Source of the DNA: Zingiber officinale
Lineage: Eukaryota > Streptophyta > Magnoliopsida > Zingiberales > Zingiberaceae
Reading direction: 5' to 3'
Assembly (NCBI RefSeq): GCF_018446385.1
Contig: NC_055999.1
Span: forward strand, 82,723,859 to 82,787,858
DNA: 64,000 nt
Shown here: in pieces, positions 1-11,035 of the stretch
How the letters are laid out: every line of letters begins with the position of its first letter
Numbering within the stretch: the stretch's first letter is position 1
The notes under the pieces: model-generated
Seen by the model: the letters and a program-made list of their open reading frames with translations, nothing else
Database searches by the model: none
What the model was told of the DNA's origin: nothing
Translations under genes and position numbers: made by a program

Positions 1-743
1 TGATCTTATTTGGAAACTGCAGAGATGGCGTGCTGGACATGATGGCTTGATGGTTGACCAGTAGAAGACTTTTTATTCCATAGAAAAGCTCCCTCTCAAT
101 CCTGTCCACACATAGCTGAGCTACCAAAATGTCAACGCCTCAAAACTAGGGGAGAGTCTCTGGCGAAGGCTCTCCGATATTCAAGTCAATCCAAGTCCGA
201 ATGGATGAATGAAGAACAATAGATAATGTGCGTGCAAGAGTAAAAGTGACAGATGATCAGAGAGCGTACCTTTGCCACGGAGAGGTCTCCCCTTTTATAT
301 AATATACCACCTCACATGACCTCCACAATCATAAGGTGGCAAAATGTGTCAGAGTTTGTTAGGTAAAGAGAAGTGTACAACCTAGACAATATGCAATAAT
401 TATCTAAGGAATTCTTCCTTTACCTACAAGTATACCTCTTTTGTCGCTTATAGCTTCTGTTATTGCTGGGGGCGCTAAAAGGATATGCTATTATAAATGG
501 TCTATTAATAGGAGACACGATAGTCGCTATAGAAGTTTTTAGAAATTCTCTGATACATAGTTGTTATTCTGACAGATTGTAAGGATTCTCTAATTATGCT
601 GTCAGCTAAATATGTCCAGCCAGCCTATAAAGTCGGTCTTCTTTATGCATGTCCTCGCATTGAGATGGTTTTGTCATGTATTGAAGGTCATGTAGAAATC
701 TATTCGGGAAATAATATGGAGCCCCAGACACACTAGAAATTCG
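1..743 (-). repeat. Ty3-gypsy-type LTR, reverse orientation (family G), partial
   Basis: The first bases TGATCTT match the inner end of the reversed gypsy LTR that begins at 53715. Both copies carry a reversed TATA box (here TTTTATATAA near 294) in a similar context of crowded GAGAGTCTC and CTCCAACACTCAAGTCA-like text. No open frame is present. The outer boundary is not resolved; I place it before the tandem repeat. The identification rests on similarity within the window, not on a complete element. Confidence 0.45.
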
Positions 744-829
744 TCAGGGAAATAATATGAGAACCCATGTGCCATGGAAATCCGTTTGAGAACCTGTATG
801 GGCTATAGATTTGCCCGAGCTACAATATG

Positions 830-1070
830 AAGATAAGCGTCTTAGGCTCGGTTGGTATTTTGTCCATCCAGGTGTATATTGGGACTCTGGAGAAATGAAA
901 CTATGTTTTGAGATGTTTAGTCGGTATTTTGTCCTTTTGGACATATATTGGGACTCTAGAGAAATGAACCTATATTCTGAGAGGTTCGATCGGTATTTTG
1001 TCCGTCCGGGCATATATTGGGACTCTAGAGAAATGAACCTATATTCTGAGAGGTTCGGTCGACATTTTGA
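830..1070. repeat. 69-bp tandem repeat, about three copies
   Basis: The block GGTATTTTGTCC begins at 854, 923 and 992, an exact 69-bp period, and a decayed fourth start lies near 1060. Each unit also contains ATATTGGGACTCTAGAG and a run ending GAGAGGTTCG. Because 69 is divisible by three, both strands show repetitive open frames. These are by-products of the repeat, not evidence for a gene. Confidence 0.8.
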
Positions 1071-1249
1071 GCCAAGGTGCCTTAGGCCCGGGCGGCGCTT
1101 TATCTGATCGGTATATAATAATTTATAGGTGAGATGCACTTGGCCTTCTGGCCGTATTTATAAATTTATCTTACTTTTATGCATGTTATAGATGGCCATG
1201 TAGTCATATAAGCCCATTTGGTTCTATTATTGGACGAATATGCAAGATC

Positions 1250-2271
1250 GTAAATACGCTGGAAGGGGGGGGGTGAATTGTGTTTTTTGAAAATCGAGAG
1301 TTAAAAACAAAAGTTATGCAGTGGAATAAAAAAATAAAAAATAACGCTAACACAGATGATTTTACTTAGTTCAAAGCTTGTGATGGCTCCTACTCCAAGG
1401 TCGGCGATCGTCAATCGCTTTTATTGAACAATCACTATCAGTTCAAACAATTAGTTACAAATGTTGAGTATAAGAACTGAAATTAGTTATTATCGACAAA
1501 CAGAAAGGAAATTGGAATATCTCATTCTTCGAACTTCGGAGTAGTCTTTCGGTGTCGTCGGAGCCTTTTCGGAGTAGCATGCAAGAATGAAACTTATAGT
1601 AGTTTATGCTCATTCCGGGAGCCTGAAACCCCCTCCGGGCTCTTGAAACCCTCTAGGCACTTGGACCATGTTAACGTGGCTCGACCAATCGACGCACTCC
1701 AACTCAGCTCCTGGATAAATTTTCTGGTTCAGGCGCCTGGACCAAATCCGAGCACTCGGACCGCCCAAGTGCCTGCGACACCCGCTCGAGAGAGTTGGTG
1801 TAAGTGCCCGGGCTAGCTCCGGGCACCCAGACTCTCTTTTTTCAGCAGCTTCTTCCTTGTAAAAAGGGTTAATCCGGGCAACAAAAAAAATGTGTATCCT
1901 GTAAAATAGAGTTAGCATAATATTAATAAAATAGGAGTAGTAATTAGTTCTTGTCTCCCTAAGACCAAAATCTAGTCAAGGTCTCAATTTAAGTTTCCGA
2001 ATGGACCTACGTTGGACCGACGCCTACAATTTCCTCAACCGAGAACACATTCTCACTAGATCTTTCCTCTAGTTGCTTACCTCCACTTACCAACTGTAGT
2101 TGCTTGAGTTGTCTTTGACCCACTATGTCTTCCTGCTAGCTATCAGGTCCCACGAACCCAACTGAAATTTAGCCGGTTGTCAGGTCCCGCAGACCCAACT
2201 AGACTCCCACCAGATATTGGGTCCCGCAAACCTATCTAAACTTCATACCAGCTATTGGGTCACGTGAACCT
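1250..2271 (-). repeat. Reverse-orientation LTR fragment (family D), end truncated
   Basis: This reads as the reverse complement of the LTR that follows at 2272. It has the G-run next to GTGAATTG, the GGCTCCTACTCCAAGG block, and the blocks of GGTCCCGCAGACCCAACT type in inverse order. The copy stops at GAACC, where the forward copy starts with TGTTGG, so about 130 bp of its end is missing. The two copies form an inverted head-to-head arrangement. No target-site duplication can be assigned. Confidence 0.6.
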
Positions 2272-4592
2272 GTTGGTGCAGGTTGCACTAATAATCTAGT
2301 TTTGATATATGACAAATAGGTTAAAATTAGATGTGTTGTTTGTCTAACATTTCTACCAAATGTGCAAGAGTTAACTGATTTAAAGGGAAGGACCTGATAC
2401 TAGGCTAAAATTTAGCTAGGTTCATGGGACCTAATAGCTCGTACGAAGTCCAGATAGGTCTGCGGGACTCGATATCTAGTGGGAAGTCCAGTTGAGTTCG
2501 CGGGACCTGACAACTGACCGAAGTCCAATTAGGTCTACGGGACCTGACAACTGGCGGGAAGACCTAGTAGGTCAAAAGCAAGTTAAGCAACTGCAGTTGG
2601 TAAGTGGAGGTAAGCAACTGCAGTTGGTAAGTGGAGGTAAGCAACTGAAAGAGAGGTCCAGTGAGGACGTGCTCCCAGTTGAGGGAACTATAGACATTGG
2701 TTCAACTTAGGTCCATTTGAAAAACTTAAGTTGAGACCTTAACTAGATCCTAATCTCGGGAAGATGGGATCTAATTACTACTTTTATTTTATTAATGTTG
2801 TGTAACTTTGTTTTGCAGGATAAATATATTTTTATTTGTCTAGACTAACTCCTTTTTGTAGGAATTCAAAGGCTGAAAAAGGGAGTCCAGGCGCTATGAA
2901 GGGATCTGGGCGCCTAAAGTCTGAGCGACCGGAGCTGGTCTGAGCGCCTGGACCAGTGTCGCTCTGGTGGGTGTCGCAAGTGTTAGAGAATCGGTGGCCG
3001 GGGGGTTGGATAGACGGCACCCCCAAAACTCGCTTCCTACGTATTCGTTAGTGCGCAAGCGGAAATACAAATACTAAAACAATGAATACGAAAGCTAAAG
3101 ACAAAGAAAAGAACTAGCAAACCAATACACGTCAATGTAACGTGGTTCGGAGATGATGCTCCTACTCCACGGCTGTCCGTAAGGTGGACGATCCCGATCC
3201 TTCGGTGGATTAGCCCCCGGAAACTCCGGCTATCTCAAGTCGCTCCTTGTGGGTGGAGAAACCTCACCACAATACACCAAGACCTCTTGGATTCCACAAA
3301 CACTTGAGAACTCTTGTGACTACTAATTAGGCTTTAACCAACTCTAATTTCGTCGCCTTGGCCGGCCATACCAAGCTCCTTCTTATAGAGCTTGGAACAA
3401 ATCAGAACCTGATTTGCCCGTTACCAGTCGACTGGTCCTTGCACCAGTCAACTGATGCTAGCCCAACGGCTATCTGCTACAGTGCATCAGTCGACTGGTC
3501 CATACACCAGTCGACTGCTACAGTACGCTACAGTAACTGCTATAGTACGCTACAGTAAAACCCTAAAACTAGGATTTTACTCCGAGTACAATCTCTCATG
3601 CACTCGTACCCTCACGACTCACTTGACTCTTCTTTGCAGCCTTGACCTCTTGCCTTCAAGCCTACTTCCTTTGGCTCTCGTCCCTCGGATGCATCCAAGC
3701 CCGCGGCTCGTCCCAATGTCATCCTTCGCGTATGCCTCGAAGTCGCTTCCCTCGGCCCTTGTCCTTGCTGCCTTGTCCACGGTCCCTCGGATGCTCCATC
3801 CTTCACCGGACCCGAAGCCGTCAACCTGAGTCACATGTGTCACCTGCAGTCCTGCACAACTCAAGTACACATATTAAATAACAAGGGTAAACCTAACTTA
3901 AACCCTTTGCCCAAACACTAAAACACATGGTCCCACGAACCATTGGGATTGCTCCAACAGCAAGCACCCGAGCGGTCTGGGCACCCGGAGTTGGTTCAAG
4001 CGCCTGGACCAGAAAAGTTATCCCAAAGTTGAGTTGGAGCGCGATGACTAGACGAACCCAAGTCAATGGTCTAGGTGCCCGGAAGGGGTCCAGGCACTCG
4101 GAAGTGGATAAACTTCGCGGATGAAGTTTCGACGAGAGATCGTCATGTCAACAATTGTCCAAGCGCCTGGAGGGGTTCTAGGTGCCTGGAATGGGCTTAT
4201 ATAAGAGTCTTCGATCAGCAGCTTAAAAACATCATCTGCTATAACTTTCATATTCAAGTGGTACTCCGAAAAGGCTCCGACAACACCGAAAGACTACTTT
4301 AAAGTTCAAGGAACGAGAGACTTCATTTTCCTTTCTGTTTGTCGGTAACAAGTTTTATTTTCAGTTCTTGTACTCAATCTTTGTAATCCATTTATGAACT
4401 GATAGTGATTGCCCAATGAAAGGAATCGACGATTATGAACCTTGGAGTAAGAGTCGTCACAAGCTTCGTACCAAGTAAAACTTGGCATTGCTAACGTTGT
4501 CTATTTGTTTCCCTTTTCCACTACATAACTCATTTTAACTCGCGATTTTCGACGAATGTTATTCACCTCTCTCTAGCTTATTTATAGTCCTA
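2272..4592 (+). repeat. Forward LTR (family D), split by a nested solo LTR
   Basis: It begins TGTTGGTGCAGG and runs to TCCTACA, where gypsy-like coding relics begin. After removal of the nested solo LTR the length is about 1.34 kb, typical of the copia-type LTRs in this window. It holds a tandem array of units with GAAGTCCA and GGGACCTGACAACTG, then paired motifs of AGGCGCCTGGA type, a TATA box (TATATAA at 4198-4204), and a U5 part with CTTGGAGTAAGAGTCG. No primer-binding site follows, so it looks like a solo or truncated LTR. Confidence 0.55.
2981..3959 (-). mobile_element. Solo LTR, family L2, inserted in LTR D
   Basis: This is a 979-bp LTR with TGTTAG/CAACA ends, flanked by the perfect 5-bp duplication GCAAG (2976-2980 and 3960-3964). 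It is the reverse complement of the copy at 5543-6540. CAGTCGACTG palindromes occur at 3425, 3488 and 3508, and the reversed TATA box lies near 3382-3388. There is no internal region or second LTR, as expected after LTR-LTR recombination. Open frames inside it are not genes. Confidence 0.88.
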
Positions 4593-6000
4593 CACTTGCC
4601 ACCCATGCCGCATTCACCAATCCCTTATCACAGGGTGCTATTCTGAATGCCCTTGGAAGAACATGGCTGAGCGGAGAAGACACAGGGGTCGTCTTCCGAA
4701 AATGTGCCCGTTCAGGATGCTCGTAAAGGCAAAGCGCCCCAGGCTGACGATTCTCCTGAGTGAGTAATATACAGTTTTCCTAAAAAATTCTTGATGACCA
4801 GCTGCTAGCTTATTTGGACCTCTATCAATTAGAGAATATGAAGGATCAATTGATTCTGAGGATCATTTACACATGTTTGACAATATAGCCACACTCCACT
4901 AGTACACCAATGGAGTCAAATGTTGAGTGTTTCTCACTACTATGTCTGGTTGAACGTAGAGATGGTTCAAGCGACTGCCGGCCGGATCCATCTATAGCTT
5001 CAAGGATTTTCGAGAGGCTTTTCTCCAACACTTTTCTAGCAACCATCGCTATCAGAAAATGACTATGAATTTGTTCTCACTCAAGCAAGGGCCCAAAGAG
5101 ACACTACGGACCTACATCAAGAGATTCAACCAAGTAACCATGAATATCCTGTCGCCACTTAGGAAATTTTGGTAAGTGCATTTTCACTAGGACTCACAGA
5201 TAATGATTTCTTCCGATCTCTCATCAAGAAGCCTCCAAGAGATTTTGATCATCTACTCGAACGGGCTACAAAATACATCAACGTTGAAGAAGCCCAGTCA
5301 ACTCTGAAGAAAGAAGTGACCCTTGAGCGTACTATTGTTCCTGAGCGCCGATCGACAAACAGTAATTTGCCCCCAAAAGGACCCTGAGCGGGCCCTCAAC
5401 AACAACATCATAAGTCTCGACCGCATGCGGTCCAACATGTGGAAGCTGAGCAGATGAGATTCCTCGAGCCCCGACATGCACTCCAACATGTGGAGAGAGT
5501 GGAAATCCTCCATGATGATGCCATAATTATTAAGGTAGTTATTGTTGGAGCAATCCCAATGGTCCGCGGGACCATGTGTTTTGGTGTTTGGGCAAAGGGT
5601 TTAAGTTAGGTTCACCCTTGTTATTTGATATGTGTATGTGAGTGTGCAGGTATGCAGGATACACATGTGACTCAGGTTGATGGCTTTGGGTCTGGTGAAG
5701 GATGGAGCATCCGAGGGACCGTGGACAAGGCAGCGAGGACAAGGGTCGAGGGAAGCGACTTCGAGGTATACGCGAAGGATGGCATTGGGGACGAGCTGAG
5801 GGCTTGAATGCATCCGAGGGACGAGAGCCAAAGGAAGTAAGCTTGAAGGCAAGATGTCAAGGCTACAAAGAAGCATCAAGTGAGTCATAAGGGTGAGGGT
5901 ACGAGTGCATGAGAGATTGTACTCGGAGTAAAATCCTAGTTTTAGGGTTTTACTGTAGCAGTACTGTAGCGCTACTGTAGCAGTTGACTGCATGTTTTAG

Positions 6001-6049
6001 CAGTCGACTGGTGCAGTCGACTGGTGCAGTCGACTGGGACAGTCGACTG
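6001..6049. promoter_or_regulatory. Four CAGTCGACTG palindromes at 13-bp period
   Basis: Perfect 10-bp palindromes start at 6001, 6014, 6027 and 6040, and a fifth starts at 6101. The LTR TATA box (TATATAA) lies at 6138-6144, 28 bp after the last one. Spacing of a little over one helical turn, and the position immediately upstream of TATA, suggest a cis-regulatory array. No binding factor is known to me. Confidence 0.55.
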
Positions 6050-6137
6050 ACAGTGTGGAATCAAGCCGTTGGGATGTAACGGTCGAATTTCCATAGAGGA
6101 CAGTCGACTGGTAGGCGGGGTTTTCCAACCCGCGGCC

Positions 6138-6144
6138 TATATAA
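6138..6144 (+). promoter_or_regulatory. TATA box of solo LTR L2
   Basis: TATATAA follows the palindrome array and precedes GC-poor leader sequence. It is the likely start of R in the parent retroelement. Confidence 0.6.
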
Positions 6145-7409
6145 CCATGGCTTGGAAGCTTGGTTATCCCTGACGAAATTAGTGGTGGGTAACCTCTAAT
6201 TAGTAGTCAACTAGTGCCCTAGCAATCCAAGTGCTCTTGATCGAGTTGTGGCGAGGTTTCTCCACCGACAAGGAGGATTGTGCTAGCCGGAGTTTCCGGG
6301 GATTAATCCACCGACGGATTGAGGGATCATCCACCTTACGGATAGCCGTGGAGTAGGAGCAAGTTATCTCCGAACCACGTAAACGAACTTGTTAGCGGTT
6401 TGCATCCTTTCTTATTCTTGTCTTTAGTTTAGCTTGTTTGTTTTGTATTTCCGCTGCGCAAGCTAACAAGTGTAGGAAGCAAGGATTTGGGGGCGCCGTC
6501 TATCCAACCCCCCTTCAAGCCAGCCGACCGATCCCCAACAGTTATTGCTAATTACAATGTCCATGTACCTTTGTTGACATAGGTAACTCGGTCAACACAA
6601 TATTCAAAAAAGCATTTGACTAGTTTTATATGGACAAAGATGAGCTCCAACCAATGACAACACCCTTATATAGTTCATAGGCAATGAAGTATAGCCAATC
6701 GGCCAAGTCTATCTTATTATTCCTCTCTGGGAGGAGCCACTCATGAGGACGCGCTGGATGAATTTCATCATGGTGGATGCCCCCTCAGCATATATGTGAT
6801 ACTTGGCCAACTGGCATTGAATAAATTTTGATTCGTCGTATCTACATTCTACCAAAAGATCAAATTTTCAGTAGATGACTTGGTTGGTGAGGTGAGGGGC
6901 GACCAGCTGGTAGCTCGTAGATGCTATGTGGAGATTATGAAAGCTAAGTCATGGGCTGCCCAAAAAACTCAATAGTTAGAGGTCAATGCAATCCAAGAGG
7001 CTCTACCTACTTTGGTCTATGAAAAAAAAGAAGAAGTAGAAATTCATTCCAACCGATAGAAAGCCACTACCTTCATTGCGGCCGATTTGAGCCCTGAGAA
7101 GAAGGCCGAGCTGATCCCCTACTTGAAACACAATCATGATGTGTTTGTTTGGGCAACACACAAGCTTCCAGATATTTCTCTAACTATGATGCAGCATGAG
7201 TTGCATGTCCGACCGGATGCTCGGCTAGTCAAATAGAAAAAAAGAGATTTTAAGACAGAGAAAAACTAAATTATTCGAGCAAAAGTCAAAAAGTTACTCA
7301 AAGCTGGACACATCTAGGAAGTGCAATTCCCAAGCTGGCTTGCGAACTGGAGCTAATATCCAAGCCAAGGAACAAGTGGCGAGTCTGCATGGATTTCAAA
7401 GACCCGAAC

Positions 7410-8486
7410 TGTTGGTGCGGTTAGCACTAACGGTCTAACTCAGGTTTTGATGAATGACAAATTAGGTTAAGTTTGTCGTTGTCTAACACTCTGATCGAGT
7501 GTGCAGGCGAAGTCCAGACAGGTCGACGAGTTGACCGGATGTCTGGCACGAAGCCCAGCTAGGTCAACGGGCCGACCGAATAGCTGGCGAGAAGTCCAAG
7601 CGGGCCGATGAGCTAACCAGACGCTTTGCACGAAGTCCAGCTAGGACGACGGACTGACCAGATAGCTGGCGAGAAGTCCAGACGGGTCGAAGGGCTGACC
7701 GGACGTCTGACAGGTGAGTAAAGGTAAGTCACTGGAAGGGAGTTACTATGAGGACGCATTCCCGGGAAGGGAACTTAGGCGCCGATCCGACTTAGAACCA
7801 TTTCAGAACTCTAAGTCGAGATCTTGACTAGATTTTGGTCTCAGAAAGATGGAATCTAAGTCATACTCTTTATGTTGAATTTATAAACTATGCTAATACG
7901 TTGTGTTGCAGGATATTCATTATATATTTGCCTCGGACTAACCTTGTCTTGCAGGAGAAGGACTTTTCTGGAGAAAGGTGGTCCAGGCGCTCGGAAGGGA
8001 TCCAGGCGCCCAGAGGCAAACTTTATCCTGATCGCGGCGTCGACACGTGGAGCTCGCTGGTTGAGACTGCTACGTCACACCAGGGCACCCGGAAGGGATC
8101 CAGGCGCCCCGAGCATCCTATATAAGGAGGGTCAAAGATGGAGCTCCAACAATAACTCAGAATTGACGATCTGCTCTCCTGTGCTCCTACGACGTTGCGA
8201 AAATACTCCGACCACGCGCTACTTTTGTTGTTCTTCTTTTGCTGTCGGTATTATTTTTAATTTACTTAGCATTCTTGTACTCATTTTGTATTCAGACTTT
8301 CGAATTGCTAGTAATTGCCCATCGAAAGCACCCTCATGTACGGGCCTTGGAGTAAGAGTCGCCAAAGGCTTTGAACCAAGTAAATCCTTGTGTTCCCTTT
8401 GGCATGTCTTTTATCTTTCCGCTGCGCTTACTCTTTACGAATGTTTTTCGATATTCACCCCCCTATCGATTCTTCACGATCCAACA
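7410..8486 (+). repeat. 5' LTR of TR-GAG1 (family A)
   Basis: This LTR begins TGTTGGTGCGG and ends CGATCCAACA. It holds a tandem array of about 38-bp units (GAAGTCCAG...GACCGGA) from 7509 to 7710, with about one repeat block more than the 3' LTR. Paired motifs of GGATCCAGGCGCC type follow, then TATATAA at 8119-8125. U5 contains CCTTGGAGTAAGAGTCGCC. The same family occurs as a solo LTR at 50525-51637. Confidence 0.88.
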
Positions 8487-8487
8487 A

Positions 8488-8500
8488 GTTGTATCAGAGC
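8488..8500 (+). other. Primer-binding site of TR-GAG1
   Basis: GTTGTATCAGAGC differs by one base from the TTGGTATCAGAGC-type site complementary to the 3' end of plant initiator methionine tRNA. It sits one base after the 5' LTR, as expected for first-strand priming in copia elements. Confidence 0.8.
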
Positions 8501-8775
8501 AGGTACCACTCTGATTTGGTGCAACCACCAATCAGACAAAGGGGGGATCTATTTTAAAGTTTTTTTCTTCATTTCTTTTCGTCTTTGGTTTTAAGTTTTT
8601 CGTATAATTCCAAACTGGTATTATTACCTTTTTGAAAAAAAATTCCGTTGCAATTAAATCTAAATTGGTGCAACACTAATTTATTTCCTTTTTCATTATA
8701 TCTTAATTATTCCCGCACTACTAATCCAAGACCAAGTCTTGGGATATTTTGTCTAGTTGTTTACTTGTGTGCAGG

Positions 8776-10534
8776 ATGTCTCAGATCGAAGGTTTTAGTA
8801 CGGTGCACCCTCCCCTATTCAACGGGGATGATTTTTCATACTGGAAGAAAAGGATGGAAGTCTATCTAAAGACAGACTTCGATCAATGGTTGAGCGTTAC
8901 AAATGCATACCGACCACCAGGGGCGGATCCAGAAGGGGGGCGGCATCGGGGTCGCCCCCCTTGCCGGTAATGGTTCCCTAGTATTATGGGGTTCCACCGG
9001 TGGAGATAGAGGATACCGCCCCTTATTCCACGTAAAAATCGCCCCTCCATACTTAAGTTCCTAGATCCGCCACTGCCGACCACCAGTTGATAGCTCCGGA
9101 AATCTGCTTGATCCAGAATAATGGACAACAGACATCAAGAAGAAGGCGTCAACGGAGAACAAGGCAATCAATACATTACAATGCGGATTAACAAGAGAAG
9201 AGTTGAACCGGGTCAGACCGCATCAGAATGCTAAAGAGCTGCACGAAGGAACTAGCGATGCTAAGCTAACAAAAAGGGATTTATTATTAAATAAAATATT
9301 TAATATAAAAATACAGGAAGGAGAAACATCGAGTTAGCTGCACATGAGGATCAAGGATATCCTCAACGGGCTCCATGCGATAGGCCACCAGATGGACAAC
9401 AGAGACCTAACAGGTACGCGTTAAACGCATTTCCACGCAATAGTTTGTGGGCATCCATCGTGGATGCCTACAAAATTTCTAAGAATTTAACTAAACTTAA
9501 ATTAGATGAATTGTTTTGTGAATTGGAGTTACATGAGCAGACTAACGCCGAAGCCGAGAAAGGTGTTGCTTTATATGCAGGTTCCTCTAAGAAGAAGCCT
9601 GAACCCGAAGAAGACTCTGACTAGAGCTCTGAAGATGAAGAACACCTGGCGAAAGATTAGTTCTCCAGCCGATTCGAGGAACGTAACATGCTTCGGATGC
9701 AACAAAAAGGGGCACTACAAGAACGAGTGTCCAAGACTGAAGATCGACAAAACGAAGCCGACCAAAAAGAAGACCCTCAAAGCGACGTGGGACAACTCCT
9801 CCTCGGACGAATCGGAGGCCGAAGATCAAAAACATCAGAGCCACCTCACGCTGATGGCCCGCGAAGCAGAGTCGGAAGACGAATCGGAAGACGGGTCCGA
9901 ACCCGAATTGAGCCACGAGTCCATACTCGTTTCCGAAGGTTCCGAAGACGTATACCTAAACTTAAACCGAAAGTTCTTTAAAATTATTTTTTGCTTAAAT
10001 AATAAGTTAGTTAAATTAGAAAATGAAAACAAATTGCTCCTTGAGGAAAATCAAATCCTCAAGGAACAAATTGTAAATAATAAACCAACTCAAGATCTAA
10101 CACTTGAGGAGGAGAATTCATCATTAAAATTAGAAATTAATAATTTTAAAAATATGTTAGAAAAATTTACTACCAGATCAAAAAACTTAGACTTAATCCT
10201 AAATAATCAAAAAGCATGTTATAATAAAACCGGACTCGGATATAAGTCAAACTCAAATAAAACTTTTAAATCATTAATAACCCAATACAAACCTACGAGT
10301 AAAGCCTGGGTTCCGAAAGTGTGTTTGATCACGCAAGTAGGACTTAACCAATACTATAAACCTAAAGAAAAAATATATTATATAAATCCGAATAAACCAA
10401 ATCAAAACCCAAAATACAAACCTAAACTAAAAAAGTCAAAATCTAAATATTTTAAAACTCACCAAAACCTGGACTATCACCAAGTAAATTATAACTATAA
10501 AAGAAATAGACATAAACCTAGAACTATAAATTAA
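8776..10534 (+). pseudogene. Broken copia-type Gag with CCHC zinc knuckle and coiled coil (TR-GAG1)
   Basis: The N-terminal part starts with MSQIEGF and has the FNGDDFSYWKKRME signature typical of copia Gag. It is then interrupted by a 155-bp transposon (8921-9075) and by later stops and frameshifts between 9118 and 9505. The longest intact piece is 9506-10534. It carries the CCHC knuckle CFGCNKKGHYKNEC at about 9690-9731 and an acidic serine-rich stretch. A leucine/glutamate-rich coiled coil follows (about 10005-10190), then a basic Asn/Lys/Tyr-rich tail. The protein would package element RNA. It ends where a protease would begin in an autonomous element, and no pol follows. Confidence 0.82.
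8921..9075. mobile_element. Small TIR element (Mutator-like MITE) inserted in gag
   Basis: A 155-bp insertion is flanked by the perfect 11-bp direct repeat CCGACCACCAG (8910-8920 and 9076-9086). The ends are imperfect inverted repeats sharing GGCGGATC(C/T)AG. Removing it restores the Gag frame. A 9-11-bp duplication is typical of Mutator-like elements. The very short TIR leaves the superfamily open. There is no coding capacity. Confidence 0.75.
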
Positions 10535-11035
10535 ATTAACGGCCAATAATTCAGGGGGAGGCTCCAGAATAACTGACACCTCCAAAACTAACCTACCCGA
10601 CAGGGTAACTAGGACTAGGTAAAAAGGGGTTAAATTTAACTTGAAAAATGGTACTGGTGAAGTTTTGGATGATAGTACGTTAGGGAAGCTTAGTCTATGC
10701 ATGTCTAGGAAGATATGGCTTCGACCTGGTGCATTTGGCTAAGTGAAACTGACCGAAGCTACCCTTTATGAATCATAACCAGTTAGACCAAGGTTTTGTA
10801 CTAAGTCCAGTGGATAGGACTATTTGGAAAACCTCGAAGGCATGGTTACTTTAATGATGTCCAAGTGACTCACCATAGCCCAGAAGTTTATCCAGAGAAC
10901 GTCTATTTGTTGAACCCAAAGCTAAACCTGAATCTAACACAAGTTAAAAACAAATCCTAAAATTGAATCTAATTCATCTCACAAAATTATAGGAATCCCT
11001 GATTGAAAACATAGATCGGGTGAGACGACTAAGGA
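10535..11035. other. Non-coding interior of TR-GAG1 after gag
   Basis: About 500 bp with no supported frame. It begins with a G-rich tract (CAGGGGGAGG) just after the gag stop, a feature of the gag-pol junction region in related elements. I see no trace of protease or integrase motifs. Confidence 0.5.

Larger units (their letters stand above)
5543..6540 (+). mobile_element. Solo LTR, family L2, inserted in the gypsy relic
   Basis: This is a 998-bp LTR beginning TGTTGGAGCA and ending CCCCAACA, flanked by the perfect 5-bp duplication GTTAT (5538-5542 and 6541-6545). The gypsy protein reading continues across the empty site. It is the inverted partner of the copy at 2981-3959. It contains the CAGTCGACTG array and a TATA box, so it still carries a recognisable promoter although nothing coding follows. 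Confidence 0.9.
4593..7409 (+). pseudogene. Ty3-gypsy gag-protease-RT relic, split by two insertions
   Basis: Three gypsy parts occur in order with many stops. The first is a gag (retrotransposon gag domain) region at about 4975-5540, with a best frame at 5169-5387 containing KYINVEEAQ. The second is an aspartic-protease region from 6541, where the active site reads D-I-G instead of D-T-G, followed by a VILGRPAL-type segment. The third is the beginning of reverse transcriptase, ending WRVCMDF at the TR-GAG1 insertion. The RT frame resumes at 17377 with KDYYPLP. The solo LTR at 5543-6540 separates gag from protease. It is related to the minus-strand relic at 49.4-53.7 kb. Non-functional. Confidence 0.85.

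Noticed and set aside
3358-3881. Overlapping frames in three phases on both strands
   Set aside because: They lie inside the L2 solo LTR and are repeated, inverted, at 5601-5993. No domain or splice structure.
6001-6049. CRISPR-like short direct repeats
   Set aside because: Period is 13 bp with 3-bp spacers inside a plant LTR; no array structure or associated genes.
4593-7409. Endogenous pararetrovirus segment
   Set aside because: The reverse-transcriptase and protease text with VILGRPAL and the gag context is Ty3-gypsy. No movement-protein or coat motifs of caulimovirids were seen anywhere.
7835-8594. Frame of 234 residues across an LTR
   Set aside because: It spans the LTR promoter, R and U5, and a similar frame exists in the 3' LTR (16802-17332) with different stops; not coding.
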